Origin: Pseudomonas baltica
GTDB taxonomy: Bacteria > Pseudomonadota > Gammaproteobacteria > Pseudomonadales > Pseudomonadaceae
Assembly (NCBI RefSeq): GCF_031880315.1
Contig: NZ_CP134771.1
Coordinates: 6,511,001 to 6,575,000, forward strand
Reading direction: 5' to 3'
DNA length: 64,000 nt
Shown here: piece after piece, positions 8,641 to 17,361 of the stretch
Layout of the letters: the number at the start of each line of letters is the position of its first letter
Numbering within the stretch: position 1 is the first letter of the stretch
The notes under the pieces: model-generated
What the model was told of the DNA's origin: nothing
Seen by the model: the letters and a program-made list of their open reading frames with translations, nothing else
The model's database searches: none
Made by a program: the position numbers and the translations under genes

Positions 8641-9843
8641 ATGACCACCAACCCCCTGCAACGGCCGCTGGACGGCATTACCGTGATCAGTCTGGAACAC
8701 GCCATCGCCGCGCCGTTCTGCACGCGCCAACTGGCGGACATGGGCGCGCGAGTGATCAAGATCGAACGCCCCGGGGTCGGCGATTTCGCCCGCGGCTACG
8801 ACACCCGCACCCGCGGCCTGGCCTCGCACTTCGTGTGGACCAACCGTTCGAAAGAATCCTTGACCCTGGACCTCAAGCAAGATGAAGCCGGGGACATTCT
8901 TGAGCAACTGCTGGCTGAAGCCGACGTACTGGTACAGAACCTCGCGCCCGGCGCTGCGGCCCGCATGGGCCTGTCGTTCGACGCCCTGCATGAGCGTTTC
9001 GAGCGCTTGATCGTGTGTGATATCTCCGGTTACGGCGAGGGTGGGCCGTACGAGCATAAAAAGGCTTACGACCTGCTGATTCAGAGCGAGGGCGGTTTTC
9101 TGTCCGTGACGGGCGGCCCGGGCGAGGAGCACATGGCCAAGGCCGGGTGTTCGATTGCCGACATCTCCGCCGGCATGTATGCCTACAGTGGCGTGCTGTC
9201 AGCACTGCTGCTGCGCGCCAGGACCGGTAAAGGCAGCCGCATCGATGTGAGCATGCTCGAAGGCCTGGTGGAGTGGATGGGCTACCCCATGTATTACGCT
9301 TTCGAAGGCGCCGAGCCGCCACCGCGGGCCGGTGCTGCGCACTCGACGATCTACCCCTACGGGCCCTTTCCGGTGGGCGCTGGCGACACGGTGATGCTGG
9401 GCCTGCAAAACGAACGTGAATGGGCGTCGTTCTGCACCAAGGTACTGTTGAGCGCGGAGCTGGCCAGTGACGAGCGTTTCGATGCCAATGCCAAGCGCTC
9501 GGCGAATCGCGCTCAGTTGCGGCAGATCATCGTCGAGCGCTTCGCGACCTTGACCATTCAGGAGGTAGTGGACCGTCTGCAACACGCGCAGATTGCCAAC
9601 GCGCGGGTCAATGACATGCACGGGGTGTGGGATCACCCGCAACTCAAGGCTCGCGACAGCTGGCGCGAGATCGACAGCCCGGTAGGCAAGCTGCCGGCGT
9701 TGTTGCCGCCGGGCCGTAACGACGCATTCGAACCGCGCATGGACGCAGTACCTGGGCTGGGCGAACACACGGCGAGCATCCTCGGCAAACTCGGCTACGG
9801 CACCCAGGATCTGGAACGGTTGCGCGCGCAAGGAACCATCTAG
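8641..9843 (+). CDS. ict: Itaconate/succinyl-CoA:CoA transferase (CaiB/BaiF family)
   Basis: 400 residues from ATG 8641, chosen because GAGG lies 8 nt upstream; the frame is open 36 nt further up without a ribosome site. It is a class III CoA transferase: N-terminal LDGITVISLEHAIAAPFCTRQLADMGA and the catalytic Asp of CSIADISAGMYAY (near residue 175). By order with the hydratase and lyase it should transfer CoA from succinyl-CoA to itaconate, the first pathway step. Formyl-CoA and other class III transferases look alike, so the substrate assignment rests on context. Confidence 0.85.
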   Translation: MTTNPLQRPLDGITVISLEHAIAAPFCTRQLADMGARVIKIERPGVGDFARGYDTRTRGLASHFVWTNRSKESLTLDLKQDEAGDILEQLLAEADVLVQNLAPGAAARMGLSFDALHERFERLIVCDISGYGEGGPYEHKKAYDLLIQSEGGFLSVTGGPGEEHMAKAGCSIADISAGMYAYSGVLSALLLRARTGKGSRIDVSMLEGLVEWMGYPMYYAFEGAEPPPRAGAAHSTIYPYGPFPVGAGDTVMLGLQNEREWASFCTKVLLSAELASDERFDANAKRSANRAQLRQIIVERFATLTIQEVVDRLQHAQIANARVNDMHGVWDHPQLKARDSWREIDSPVGKLPALLPPGRNDAFEPRMDAVPGLGEHTASILGKLGYGTQDLERLRAQGTI

Positions 9844-9904
9844 CCGCGTCGTCATTCAGACGGGCATCGGCCCTATCGCCCGCAGACCCATTTGGAGCAG
9901 CCGC

Positions 9905-10735
9905 ATGAATCAGCTCTATCGCAGTGCCCTGTTCGTTCCCGGCAGCCGCCCCGAGCGTTTCGCCAAAGCCCTGGCCAGTGGCGCGGATGCTGTGATCGTC
10001 GATTTCGAGGATGCCGTGGAGGAGGGGCTCAAGGCCCAGGCCCGCGCCCAGCTGGGCATTTTTTTTGATCTGCATCCCTCCGTACAGGTGTGGGTGCGGG
10101 TGAACGCCGCCACGCATGCCGAGCACACCGCCGACCTGGCTTTTTGCAGCGATCGCCCACAGGTGTCCCATGTCGTCCTGCCCAAAGCCGAAAGCCATGG
10201 GCAGATCATCCGCGCGGCGGCAACTGGCAAGCCGGTGGTGCCGATCATCGAGAGCGCCACTGGGGTGTTGCAGCTGGGCGAGATCGCCCGCAGCCCGGGG
10301 GTCGCCACCCTGGCCTTTGGCGGCATCGATTACGCGCTTGACCTGAACCTCAACGACGGCACCCCTGGGGCTACTTTTGCCCTTGACCAGGCGCGGTTGG
10401 CAGTGGTCCTGCATGCCCGATCGGCGGGGCTGGCCGCGCCGTTGGATGGCGTGTTCCCGGCCATCGCCGACGAGGCAGGGCTACGCGCAGCCATCGGCCA
10501 TGCTCGAGACATGGGCTTTGCCGGGACCCTGTGCATCCACCCACGGCAGGTAGCGCCGATTCATGCGGTGTTGAGCATCGACGCCGCTCAGGTGGCCTGG
10601 GCCGAGCGAGTGGTGGCCCAGGCGGCGCAAAACGCCGGGGCCTTTCAGCTCGACGGCCAGATGATCGACGCACCCGTGCTGGCCCGCGCCCGGCGCCTGC
10701 TCGCGCAGCCGAGCGCCGACCTCACGGCGGGGTAA
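9905..10735 (+). CDS. ccl: Citramalyl-CoA lyase (HpcH/HpaI, CitE-like)
   Basis: 276 residues with the CitE-type TIM barrel: SALFVPGSRPERFAKAL at the start, VIVDFEDAVEEGLK (Mg-binding acidic motif, about 35-48), LPKAES, PIIESATGVLQL and FGGIDYALDLN. The family cleaves 3-hydroxy-acyl-CoA esters in a retro-Claisen reaction. Next to ich and ict it should split citramalyl-CoA into pyruvate and acetyl-CoA, completing itaconate catabolism. GGAG lies 8 nt before the ATG. Last gene of the operon; unlike the P. aeruginosa locus, no TRAP transporter genes follow. Confidence 0.86.
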   Translation: MNQLYRSALFVPGSRPERFAKALASGADAVIVDFEDAVEEGLKAQARAQLGIFFDLHPSVQVWVRVNAATHAEHTADLAFCSDRPQVSHVVLPKAESHGQIIRAAATGKPVVPIIESATGVLQLGEIARSPGVATLAFGGIDYALDLNLNDGTPGATFALDQARLAVVLHARSAGLAAPLDGVFPAIADEAGLRAAIGHARDMGFAGTLCIHPRQVAPIHAVLSIDAAQVAWAERVVAQAAQNAGAFQLDGQMIDAPVLARARRLLAQPSADLTAG

Positions 10736-10826
10736 TGGTCGACAGACGCGGCAGCATCGGCCTGGATGGTTTAACCTCTCTGTCACGTGTATCACGCAGT
10801 ATCCGACGCAGCGACGGAGACTCCTC

Positions 10827-11669
10827 ATGCTCGATAATGATGTCCAGGCAGCGTTGAGCGGGTTGTGCGAACGCATGGCCGACCGCTCGGTGCTGGTGCT
10901 GACCGGCGCGGGTATCAGCACCGCGTCCGGCATCCCCGACTACCGCGATACCGAAGGCGTGCGTCGTGGCAACGCGCCGATGATGCACCAGGAATTCATC
11001 GGCTCGGCCAGCGCCCGTAAACGCTACTGGGCGCGGGCCATGTTCGGTTGGCACGGCGTCGGTCTGGCGCGGCCCAACCCCGCGCACCAGGCGTTGGCCA
11101 CCTTGCAGCAGCGTGGGCGGGTCAGTGCCATCGTCACCCAGAACGTTGACGCCCTGCATGACCTGGCCGGCAGCCGTGGCGTTATCGAGCTGCACGGCAA
11201 CCTGCACCGCGTGGTGTGCCTGGATTGCGGCCGCAGCCTGGCGCGCCCGGACGTGCAGGCGCTACTTGAAGAACAGAACCCCAGCCTGCTCAATGTGCAC
11301 GCCGTACTGGCCCCTGATGGCGACGCGCAACTGGCCGCGCACTTTCTCGATCAATTCGTGATGCCTATCTGCCCGAGCTGTGGCAGCGATCGGCTCAAGC
11401 CAGACGTGGTGTTTTTCGGCGACGGCGTTGCGCCGGCCACCGCCGAGGCGGCGCTGCAAGCGGTCGAGGCGGCCGACGCGATGCTGGTGGTTGGCAGTTC
11501 GCTGATGGCCTATTCCAGTTATCGGCTGTGCCAGGAGCTGTCGCGCCAGGGCAAGCCGCTGATGGCGATCAATCTGGGCAGGACCCGCGCCGATGCGCTG
11601 TTGACGGTGAAGGTGCAGGCACCGTGCGAGCAGGTGCTGCCGTTGTTGACCGAGCTATTGGCGGGTTGA
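10827..11669 (+). CDS. NAD-dependent protein deacylase, Sir2 family
   Basis: 280 residues with a complete sirtuin core: GAGISTASGIPDYRD (NAD-binding, about 26-40), TQNVDALHD, the active-site His in ELHGNLH, and two zinc cysteine pairs (CLDC about 131-134 and CPSC about 188-191). GSDRLKPDVVFFGD and VVGSSLMAYSS complete the NAD pocket. It would remove acyl groups from lysines using NAD in the cytosol. The segment between the zinc pairs is longer than in CobB-type enzymes, which suggests a different sirtuin subclass. It lies 91 bp after the itaconate operon and is probably separately expressed. Confidence 0.9.
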   Translation: MLDNDVQAALSGLCERMADRSVLVLTGAGISTASGIPDYRDTEGVRRGNAPMMHQEFIGSASARKRYWARAMFGWHGVGLARPNPAHQALATLQQRGRVSAIVTQNVDALHDLAGSRGVIELHGNLHRVVCLDCGRSLARPDVQALLEEQNPSLLNVHAVLAPDGDAQLAAHFLDQFVMPICPSCGSDRLKPDVVFFGDGVAPATAEAALQAVEAADAMLVVGSSLMAYSSYRLCQELSRQGKPLMAINLGRTRADALLTVKVQAPCEQVLPLLTELLAG

Positions 11670-11682
11670 CCGAGCGCTGTGG

Positions 11683-12867
11683 CTAACGCGCGACTTCACG
11701 TCTCAGCAGTGCGACCAGCACAATGTTCGACAGGGCCAGCGCGACCAAAACCGCGAAGGTAACTGTCGCGCCAAAATGCTGCTGAATCAGCCCGCCGACA
11801 ATAGGCGTGAGCGCCTGGCCAATTAATGTCGGGCGCGCTACTCGCCCAAGCACCAGCGGATAGACCTTGGCGCCGAACAGCGCCAGCGGCAATGTCCCGC
11901 GCACGATCGAGCGAATCCCACTGCCTGTGCCGTACAGGATCATGCCCAGCACCGCCAGGCCAGGCTCGGCCATGATCATGATCAAGCCGATGGCGACCAT
12001 GGCGGTGGAACCGAGCATGCTCCAGATCGGGTGCGCCTTGCGCGCGAACAGTACTTCGACTACTCGCGCGCCAACCTGACTGGGGCCGATCAGTGCGGCG
12101 ATGGCCAAGGCCGTTACCAGGGTCGCACCGCGTGCCTGCAACAGGCTGATCAGTTGCACGGAGATGGCTGTCATGATCACTGCGGCGAGAATGAAACTGG
12201 CCGTCATCAGCCAGTAGACTCGACCCTGCGGTGCTGGCAGGTGCTGCTCCTCGGTCGGCACGCCAGCGGCCTCGGTGGTGGGCGCCTTGATGGCCTGAGG
12301 CGGCAGGGTAAACAGGTAGATCGGCAGCACCAGCAGCATCAGCATCGCGCTATAGGCCAGGCAGGCACCACGCCAGCCCAGATGCTCGACCAACAGCGCC
12401 ACCAGTGGCCAGGTAATGCTGGTGCAAAAACCTGATACCAAGGTGACTTGAGTGATCGCGCCGCGGGCGTTCTTGCCGTAACGCTGGCCCAAGGTGGCGA
12501 ATAGCGGGTCGTAGAGGCCGGCGGCCATCCCCGTACCGATGATCAACCACGCACCGACGAAACAGGGCAGGTTGGGCGCGATCGCCAACAGCAACAGGCC
12601 GATCGCCAGAATCGGGCTACTGGCCAGCAGCATCGGCCGGCCACCAAAGCGGGTGATCAGCTTGCCCACTGCGGGTGCCAGCAGGCCCGATATGAGGATA
12701 CCGACCGATAACGAACCATAGACCCAGGATTGCGCCCAGCCAGTATCGTGGACGACAGCGGCAGCCAGTACGGCCGTGAGATAGAAGGACCCGCCCCAGG
12801 CGATGATCTGGGCGATGCCGAGCAAACTGGAGTGGATGATCGAAGGGCGAGCAGGCAAAACGGTCAC
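11683..12867 (-). CDS. MFS transporter
   Basis: 394 residues, about 12 hydrophobic segments in two halves with a hydrophilic loop near residues 190-210 (APTTEAAGVPTEEQH). The loop after helix 2 (GKLITRFGGRPMLL) is the MFS signature. Start is GTG 12867; no clear ribosome-binding site precedes it, so the N-terminus is uncertain by a few residues. The overall look is of the oxalate/formate-type or UMF-type permeases, but substrate cannot be read. It is convergent with the sirtuin and lies downstream of transketolase, separated by a strong hairpin. Confidence 0.82.
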   Translation of the reverse strand: MTVLPARPSIIHSSLLGIAQIIAWGGSFYLTAVLAAAVVHDTGWAQSWVYGSLSVGILISGLLAPAVGKLITRFGGRPMLLASSPILAIGLLLLAIAPNLPCFVGAWLIIGTGMAAGLYDPLFATLGQRYGKNARGAITQVTLVSGFCTSITWPLVALLVEHLGWRGACLAYSAMLMLLVLPIYLFTLPPQAIKAPTTEAAGVPTEEQHLPAPQGRVYWLMTASFILAAVIMTAISVQLISLLQARGATLVTALAIAALIGPSQVGARVVEVLFARKAHPIWSMLGSTAMVAIGLIMIMAEPGLAVLGMILYGTGSGIRSIVRGTLPLALFGAKVYPLVLGRVARPTLIGQALTPIVGGLIQQHFGATVTFAVLVALALSNIVLVALLRREVAR

Positions 12868-12922
12868 TGGGGTCTCGACGTGGGTAGTGCTGGGAGAGCG
12901 CTATTGTGCCATGTCGCTGGGC

Positions 12923-12953
12923 TGTAGCAAGGCGCTTGGGGCGCCTTGCTACA
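12923..12953. terminator. 13-bp perfect hairpin after transketolase
   Basis: TGTAGCAAGGCGC and GCGCCTTGCTACA pair perfectly around a 5-nt loop. It sits 9 bp beyond the transketolase stop on the minus strand and before the MFS gene at 12867. There is no T-run, so it may be a REP-like barrier rather than a classical intrinsic terminator. Confidence 0.6.
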
Positions 12954-12961
12954 CGGGGGGA

Positions 12962-15043
12962 TTACTGACCCAGCTGCTGCTTGGCCAGCTTCACGACGTT
13001 ATCGACATTGAAGCCGAACTTGGCCTGCAGCTTGGCCAGTGGCGCCGAACCGCCAAAGCTGTTCATCACCACCTTGGCGCCGCTTTGCCCGACATAGCGA
13101 TCCCAACCCAGCGGGCCGGCCTGCTCGATCGCGACCCGCGCCTTGATGGCCTCGGGCAACACCTGCTCGCGGTAGGCGGCGTCCTGTTCTTCGAACAGCT
13201 CCCAGCTCGGCAGCGACACTACCCGCGCGGCGATGCCTTGGCTTTGCAACTGTTCATAGGCGTCTACCGCCAGACTCAACTCGCTGCCTGTAGCCAGCAG
13301 AATGACCTGCGGCTGGCCATTCTCGGCATCGGCCAGCACATAGCCACCCTTGGCCACCCCGGACGCAGGGGCATAGCGACTGCGGTCCAGGGTCGGCAGG
13401 TTTTGCCGGGACAGGATCAGGCACGACGGCTTGTGGGTCTGGCTCAGGGCAACCTTCCAGGCCTCGGCGGCCTCATTGGCGTCGCCCGGGCGCAGGGTCA
13501 GCAAGCCAGGGGTGGCGCGCAGTTGGGTCAGGTGCTCGATCGGCTGGTGGGTAGGGCCGTCTTCGCCGACCCCGATGGAGTCGTGGGTGAACACGAACAC
13601 GACCGGAATCTCCATGATCGCCGCGAGGCGGATGGGCGGCTTCATGTAGTCGCTGAACACCAGGAAAGTCGAGGTATAAGAACGCAGATAGGACAGCGCC
13701 AAGCCGTTGGCGATGGCCCCCATGGCATGCTCGCGAACGCCAAAATGCAGGTTCCGACCGCTGTAATTGGCGGCGCTGAAGCTGCCCGCACCCTCGAACG
13801 TCAGATTGGTCTTGGTCGAAGGAGACAGGTCGGCAGAACCGCCGATCACCCACGGGATCTGTTCAGCGAAGGCGTTCAGCACCTTGCCGCCCGAAGCGCG
13901 AGTAGCGATGCCTTTGGCGTCGGCCTCGAACACCGGCAGTTTCGCCACCCAGCCATCCGGCATTTCACCGGCACGCATGCGCTTGAGTTCCTCGGCGAGG
14001 GCCGGTTCAGCCTGGGTCAGGCTTTGCAGCGCCTGGTTCCAGGTGCTGAACTGGCTGTCGGCACGTTGCACCAGCGTATCGTGCAGCACGGTGCGGATCT
14101 GCTCCGGAACATCGAAGCTGACATCCGGGTTGACCCCGTAGGCGGCTTTGGCCAGGCGGATCTCGTCCTCGCCCAACGGTTCACCGTGGGCGGCGGCGGT
14201 GTTCTGCTTGTGCGGCGCGCCGTAGCCAATGAGGCTGTCGACCACAATCAGGGTCGGCGCATCCGTGGTGTTGCGGAAGGTCTCCAGGGCCTTGGCAAGT
14301 GCCTCGGTATCGTTGGCATCCTTCACGTGCAAGGTGTGCCAGCCGTAAGCACGAAAGCGCGCCGCCACGTCGTCGCTGAAGGCCAGCTCGGTGTGGCCTT
14401 CGATGCTGATGGTGTTGTTGTCGTAGATCCAGCACAGGTTGGCCAGCTTGAGGTGCCCGGCCACCGAGGCGGCTTCGGAGCTGATGCCTTCCATCATGTC
14501 GCCGTCACCGCACAGGGTGTAGACCTTGTAGTCGAACAGCGTGGCATCGGGGCGGTTGAAGCGTTCGCCTAACCAGCGTTCAGCCATGGCCATGCCGACG
14601 CTGTTGGCGCAGCCCTGGCCCAGGGGGCCGGTGGTGGTCTCCACGCCCGTGGTGATGCGGTATTCGGGGTGCCCGGGGGTCTTGGAATCGAGCTGGCGGA
14701 ATTGCTTGATGTCGTCGAGGCTCACGGCGGGCTTGCCGGTGAGTTTGCCGTCGGCGTCGATCTCATCGACACCCGCCAGGTGCAGCAGCGAGTACAACAG
14801 CATCGAAGCATGGCCGACCGAAAGCACGAAACGGTCACGGTTGGGCCAGTCGGGATGCTGCGGGTGGTAGCGCAGGAAGCGGCTCCACAGCGTGTAGCCC
14901 ACTGGCGCCAGCGCCATCGGCGTGCCAGGGTGGCCGGAATTGGCCTTCTGCACGGCGTCCATGGACAGGGTGCGGATGGTATTGATGGCGAGGAGTTCTT
15001 GAGCGCTGTTGTGCTCGATGTTCGATGGGGCAGAAGAGGGCAT
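12962..15043 (-). CDS. tkt: Transketolase
   Basis: 693 residues, normal for bacterial transketolase. N-terminal thiamine diphosphate domain with KANSGHPGTPMALAP (about 34-48) and the GDGDMMEG...NNTIS motif; the pyrimidine domain carries EHAMGAIANGLAL and the C-terminal domain is intact. It exchanges two-carbon units between ketose and aldose phosphates, linking the pentose phosphate pathway with Entner-Doudoroff metabolism. AAAGGATC lies about 8 nt before the ATG. It stands as its own unit, with a strong terminator upstream at 15170-15217. In other Pseudomonas it often precedes epd/pgk/fba; those genes are not downstream here. Confidence 0.95.
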   Translation of the reverse strand: MPSSAPSNIEHNSAQELLAINTIRTLSMDAVQKANSGHPGTPMALAPVGYTLWSRFLRYHPQHPDWPNRDRFVLSVGHASMLLYSLLHLAGVDEIDADGKLTGKPAVSLDDIKQFRQLDSKTPGHPEYRITTGVETTTGPLGQGCANSVGMAMAERWLGERFNRPDATLFDYKVYTLCGDGDMMEGISSEAASVAGHLKLANLCWIYDNNTISIEGHTELAFSDDVAARFRAYGWHTLHVKDANDTEALAKALETFRNTTDAPTLIVVDSLIGYGAPHKQNTAAAHGEPLGEDEIRLAKAAYGVNPDVSFDVPEQIRTVLHDTLVQRADSQFSTWNQALQSLTQAEPALAEELKRMRAGEMPDGWVAKLPVFEADAKGIATRASGGKVLNAFAEQIPWVIGGSADLSPSTKTNLTFEGAGSFSAANYSGRNLHFGVREHAMGAIANGLALSYLRSYTSTFLVFSDYMKPPIRLAAIMEIPVVFVFTHDSIGVGEDGPTHQPIEHLTQLRATPGLLTLRPGDANEAAEAWKVALSQTHKPSCLILSRQNLPTLDRSRYAPASGVAKGGYVLADAENGQPQVILLATGSELSLAVDAYEQLQSQGIAARVVSLPSWELFEEQDAAYREQVLPEAIKARVAIEQAGPLGWDRYVGQSGAKVVMNSFGGSAPLAKLQAKFGFNVDNVVKLAKQQLGQ

Positions 15044-15169
15044 GACAATGATCCTTTAGCCTTGGAACGGGTAGAAAAAATGATTCAGCTCGTAAAGCTG
15101 ACCACTGCCACCGCCCTGAGTTGCCTTGGAATCATGAAAGCTTGGGTAAATACGCAATATAAAGGCAAT

Positions 15170-15217
15170 AAAAAACCGCTGTTAATTACGGAAGCGTAAT
15201 TGCCAGCGGCTTTTATT
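15170..15217. terminator. Strong bidirectional intrinsic terminator
   Basis: ACCGCTGTTAATTACG and CGTAATTGCCAGCGGC form a long stem with a GAAG tetraloop. The minus-strand side is followed by a T-run (GGTTTTTT) and the plus-strand side by CTTTTATTT. It ends transcription of the DUF2790 gene at 15298-15576 before transketolase. Confidence 0.85.
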
Positions 15218-15297
15218 TGAAGCGTGTTGATAATGTCGTGCTTGCTATTTTCGGTATCGAGAATCGGTTTCGGTCATGGTTTGGCCACGCCGAGGAC

Positions 15298-15576
15298 TCA
15301 ACCATTCTGGCAACCATTACCCATGCGGGTGTATTCGAGGCTATGGGTAACACCTTTGCTGTCGACATATACCATGTTGGCATTGGTGGTGCCGCAAGTG
15401 TCGGGGTCATCCGCTTTAATGCTGACCACTTTGGCGATATCCAGGTGCTGCGAATAGTTATATTCAACGGTGGCCGGCTGTGCGGGGTTGACAGTGACCC
15501 GGTCCAGCGAAGCCGGTTCGGCAGCGGCGGCAAATACGCTGAACAGAGACAAAGCGGCAAACAGTGGATATTTCAT
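15298..15576 (-). CDS. Small secreted DUF2790 protein, copy 1
   Basis: 92 residues from ATG 15576, with GGAG 8 nt upstream. A signal peptide (about 1-19, MKYPLFAALSLFSVFAAAA) predicts a periplasmic protein of about 73 residues. The conserved block NANMVYVDSKGVTHSLEYTR marks DUF2790, a Pseudomonas family of unknown function. Two cysteines (61 and 89) could form a disulfide. Copy 2 lies directly upstream and is about 80% identical by eye (74 of 92 positions). Each copy has its own conserved upstream palindrome, so they are probably transcribed independently rather than as one operon. Confidence 0.88.
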   Translation of the reverse strand: MKYPLFAALSLFSVFAAAAEPASLDRVTVNPAQPATVEYNYSQHLDIAKVVSIKADDPDTCGTTNANMVYVDSKGVTHSLEYTRMGNGCQNG

Positions 15577-15603
15577 AGGGTGAACTCCATTTGATTTAAG
15601 TCG

Positions 15604-15627
15604 GGAGCGAAGCATGTATTTCGCTCC
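15604..15627. promoter_or_regulatory. 24-bp inverted repeat upstream of DUF2790 copy 1
   Basis: GGAGCGAA and TTCGCTCC flank an 8-nt loop, 27 bp before the start codon. A TAGAAT sequence (about 15636-15641 on the minus strand) just upstream could be the -10 box, which would put the palindrome at or just after the transcription start. It could be an operator or a 5'-UTR hairpin. The same element occurs at the same distance before copy 2. Confidence 0.65.
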
Positions 15628-15644
15628 GGTGATTGAATTCTAGG

Positions 15645-15979
15645 CGTGATCATGAAAACCCAGAAATATTGCTTGTCAATACAATACATCATCAAAAATG
15701 ATTGTTGCCGTCGACGCTGCTTGAGCGGTATGCCGCAACAGGCCAGATGCGGCGCCAGACACCTTCACAGGCTCCGCGCCATAGGGCTTGCACACCCACC
15801 GAGGGCACGCGAGCCAGCGTCATGTGCTAGTGCCGAAAGGAATATAGGAGCGATAGAAGCCGCTGCAAAATACAAGGTAGTAATTACCCGCGGTTTCTGA
15901 CGGGAACGTTTTGATGAGGATTCAGTCTGAGCACCCGCTTTGCATATCGGCGCAGATCCCTATCCCCTATATCCAACGA
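15645..15979. other. Intergenic stretch between the DUF2790 copies
   Basis: About 335 bp without a supportable gene. The right part holds the 3' side of copy 2, including AATTACCCGCGGTTT, which faintly echoes the terminator of copy 1. The left part repeats sequence found upstream of copy 2 (ATCATC.AAAATGAT at about 15690), showing that the duplication included the promoter region. Nothing else is recognised. Confidence 0.6.
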
Positions 15980-16258
15980 TTACCCATTCTGGCATCCGTT
16001 ACCCAGACGCGTATATTCCAGGCTGTGGGTCACACCTTTACTGTCGACATACACCATATTGGCGTTGGTCAGGCCGCAAGCATCAGGGTTGTCAGCTTTG
16101 GTACTGACGACTTTGGCGATGTCCAGGTGTTGCGCGTAGTTATATTGAACCGTGGGGACTTTCGCGGCATTTACAGTCACGGGCGCCAATGTGGCGGGCT
16201 CGGCGGCTGCGGCCAATACGCTGAACATCGACAGGGCGGCAAAGAGGGCAACTTTCAT
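15980..16258 (-). CDS. Small secreted DUF2790 protein, copy 2
   Basis: 92 residues from ATG 16258 with GGAG upstream; signal peptide about 1-19. It ends in the same block as copy 1 (VYVDSKGVTHSLEYTR, GNGCQNG) with cysteines again at 61 and 89. Most changes fall between residues 23 and 42, just after the signal peptide, while the C-terminal half is nearly unchanged. The function of the family is unknown to me. Periplasmic location and paired cysteines fit a small stress- or metal-related protein, but that is only a guess. Confidence 0.88.
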   Translation of the reverse strand: MKVALFAALSMFSVLAAAAEPATLAPVTVNAAKVPTVQYNYAQHLDIAKVVSTKADNPDACGLTNANMVYVDSKGVTHSLEYTRLGNGCQNG

Positions 16259-16285
16259 GAGGGTGACTCCAGTTAGTTTAGGTCT

Positions 16286-16309
16286 GGAGCGAATCACATG
16301 TTTCGCTCC
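16286..16309. promoter_or_regulatory. 24-bp inverted repeat upstream of DUF2790 copy 2
   Basis: The same GGAGCGAA...TTCGCTCC arms as at 15604, with a different 8-nt loop and the same 27-bp distance to the ATG. TAAACT on the minus strand just upstream matches the position of TAGAAT at copy 1. The arms are conserved while flanking bases vary, which argues for function. Confidence 0.65.
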
Positions 16310-16417
16310 GGTAACTGAAGTTTAGGCGTGCGCGTCGAATTGCAGAAATACCAGAGATCGATACAACACATCATCGAAAATGATCGCGCTAGGTAACGAT
16401 GGCTTAACGTCAAGGCC

Positions 16418-16438
16418 GCGAGGGGTGCATCCCCTCGC
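16418..16438. terminator. REP-like hairpin after the HDOD gene
   Basis: GCGAGGGG and CCCCTCGC form a perfect stem with loop TGCAT, 10 bp past the HDOD stop (minus strand). No T-run; terminator or extragenic palindrome. Confidence 0.55.
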
Positions 16439-16447
16439 TGAAAGTGA

Positions 16448-17266
16448 TCAGGTCAACAGCTCGGAGAACGCTTTGTCGGCCTCCAGCACCGCCGGGAGCG
16501 CCGCGAACAATGCCTCGAGCTTGACACCCTCGAACAACGGCCCGTTGACGGCCTCCAGCGCCTCAGGGGTCACGCCGCCGTGCTCTTCCAGGGCGTCAGC
16601 GATGAGGATGGCCTGGGCGACGATTCTTGGCTGTGGCGTATTGGCCGGCGCTTTCAGCGGCTGCGCCTGATAGGCAATGGCGTCCTGAATCACCTTGGGC
16701 AGTTGCCAGCGTCTGGCCAGCTCGGCACCGACTTCCGGATAGCCAAAACCCAATTGCAGGGTTTCGTTGGCAACCCGACCGGCACCACCGCGCCCGCTGT
16801 TGATACGTGCCGCAATCTCTGGCGCGCCGGTCTGGATCAACAATTCACCGATGTTATGCATGACCCCACAGGTAAAGGCGATCTCTGCATCGGCCCCTGA
16901 CTGCTTGGCCAGCAGCTTGCAGATGCCTGCCACCTGAAAGCTTTTGTGCCAGAACCCCTTGAGATCGAAGTTGGGCCCGGCCTGGAACGCCCCGGTGACG
17001 GCCGAGGACAGCACCAGGGTGCGCAAGGTTTCGAAGCCCAGGCGCATGGCAGCGTCTTCGATGCTCGAGGACTCGCGCGACCCCCGAAACCGCGCCGAGT
17101 TGGCCAGGCGCAGAATCTTGGCGGCGATGACAGGGTCTTTCTCGATGTTCTTGGCCACGCTGTCGAGGCTGGTTTTAGGGCTGTCGAATTGCTGGAGCAG
17201 ATCCTGGGCGACCTTCGGAATGCTGGGAAGGGCATGCAGCGACTTGAAGAGGTTTTCGAGTTCCAT
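16448..17266 (-). CDS. HDOD domain signalling protein
   Basis: 272 residues starting at ATG 17266 (AAGG upstream); the longer open frame above it is not supported. An HDOD domain fills residues about 10-210: LPSIPKVAQDLLQQF, DPVIAAKILRLANSA, IEDAAMRLGFETLRTLVLSSAV and the VMHNIGELLI segment. HDOD is related to HD phosphohydrolases but lacks the metal-binding HD pair, so it is thought to act by protein contact in signalling. No other domain is attached. It lies alone between the DUF2790 pair and a SulP transporter. Confidence 0.87.
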   Translation of the reverse strand: MELENLFKSLHALPSIPKVAQDLLQQFDSPKTSLDSVAKNIEKDPVIAAKILRLANSARFRGSRESSSIEDAAMRLGFETLRTLVLSSAVTGAFQAGPNFDLKGFWHKSFQVAGICKLLAKQSGADAEIAFTCGVMHNIGELLIQTGAPEIAARINSGRGGAGRVANETLQLGFGYPEVGAELARRWQLPKVIQDAIAYQAQPLKAPANTPQPRIVAQAILIADALEEHGGVTPEALEAVNGPLFEGVKLEALFAALPAVLEADKAFSELLT

Positions 17267-17361
17267 GGGGGCTACCTTCTGCGACAGATTAACCAACGAT
17301 AGGCAATTTCCAGCGGAAGGCAAAAAAGCCGTCCTTGTGAGTGTATCTGCCCCCAGAGAGA

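Noticed and set aside
12803..14572. 589-residue plus-strand frame opposite transketolase
   Set aside because: Antisense shadow of a high-GC gene: composition rich in Gly, Arg, Gln and His, no ribosome site, no family motif, while transketolase on the other strand is certain.
15646..15900. 84-residue plus-strand frame between the DUF2790 genes
   Set aside because: Lies in duplicated promoter sequence and has no coding features.
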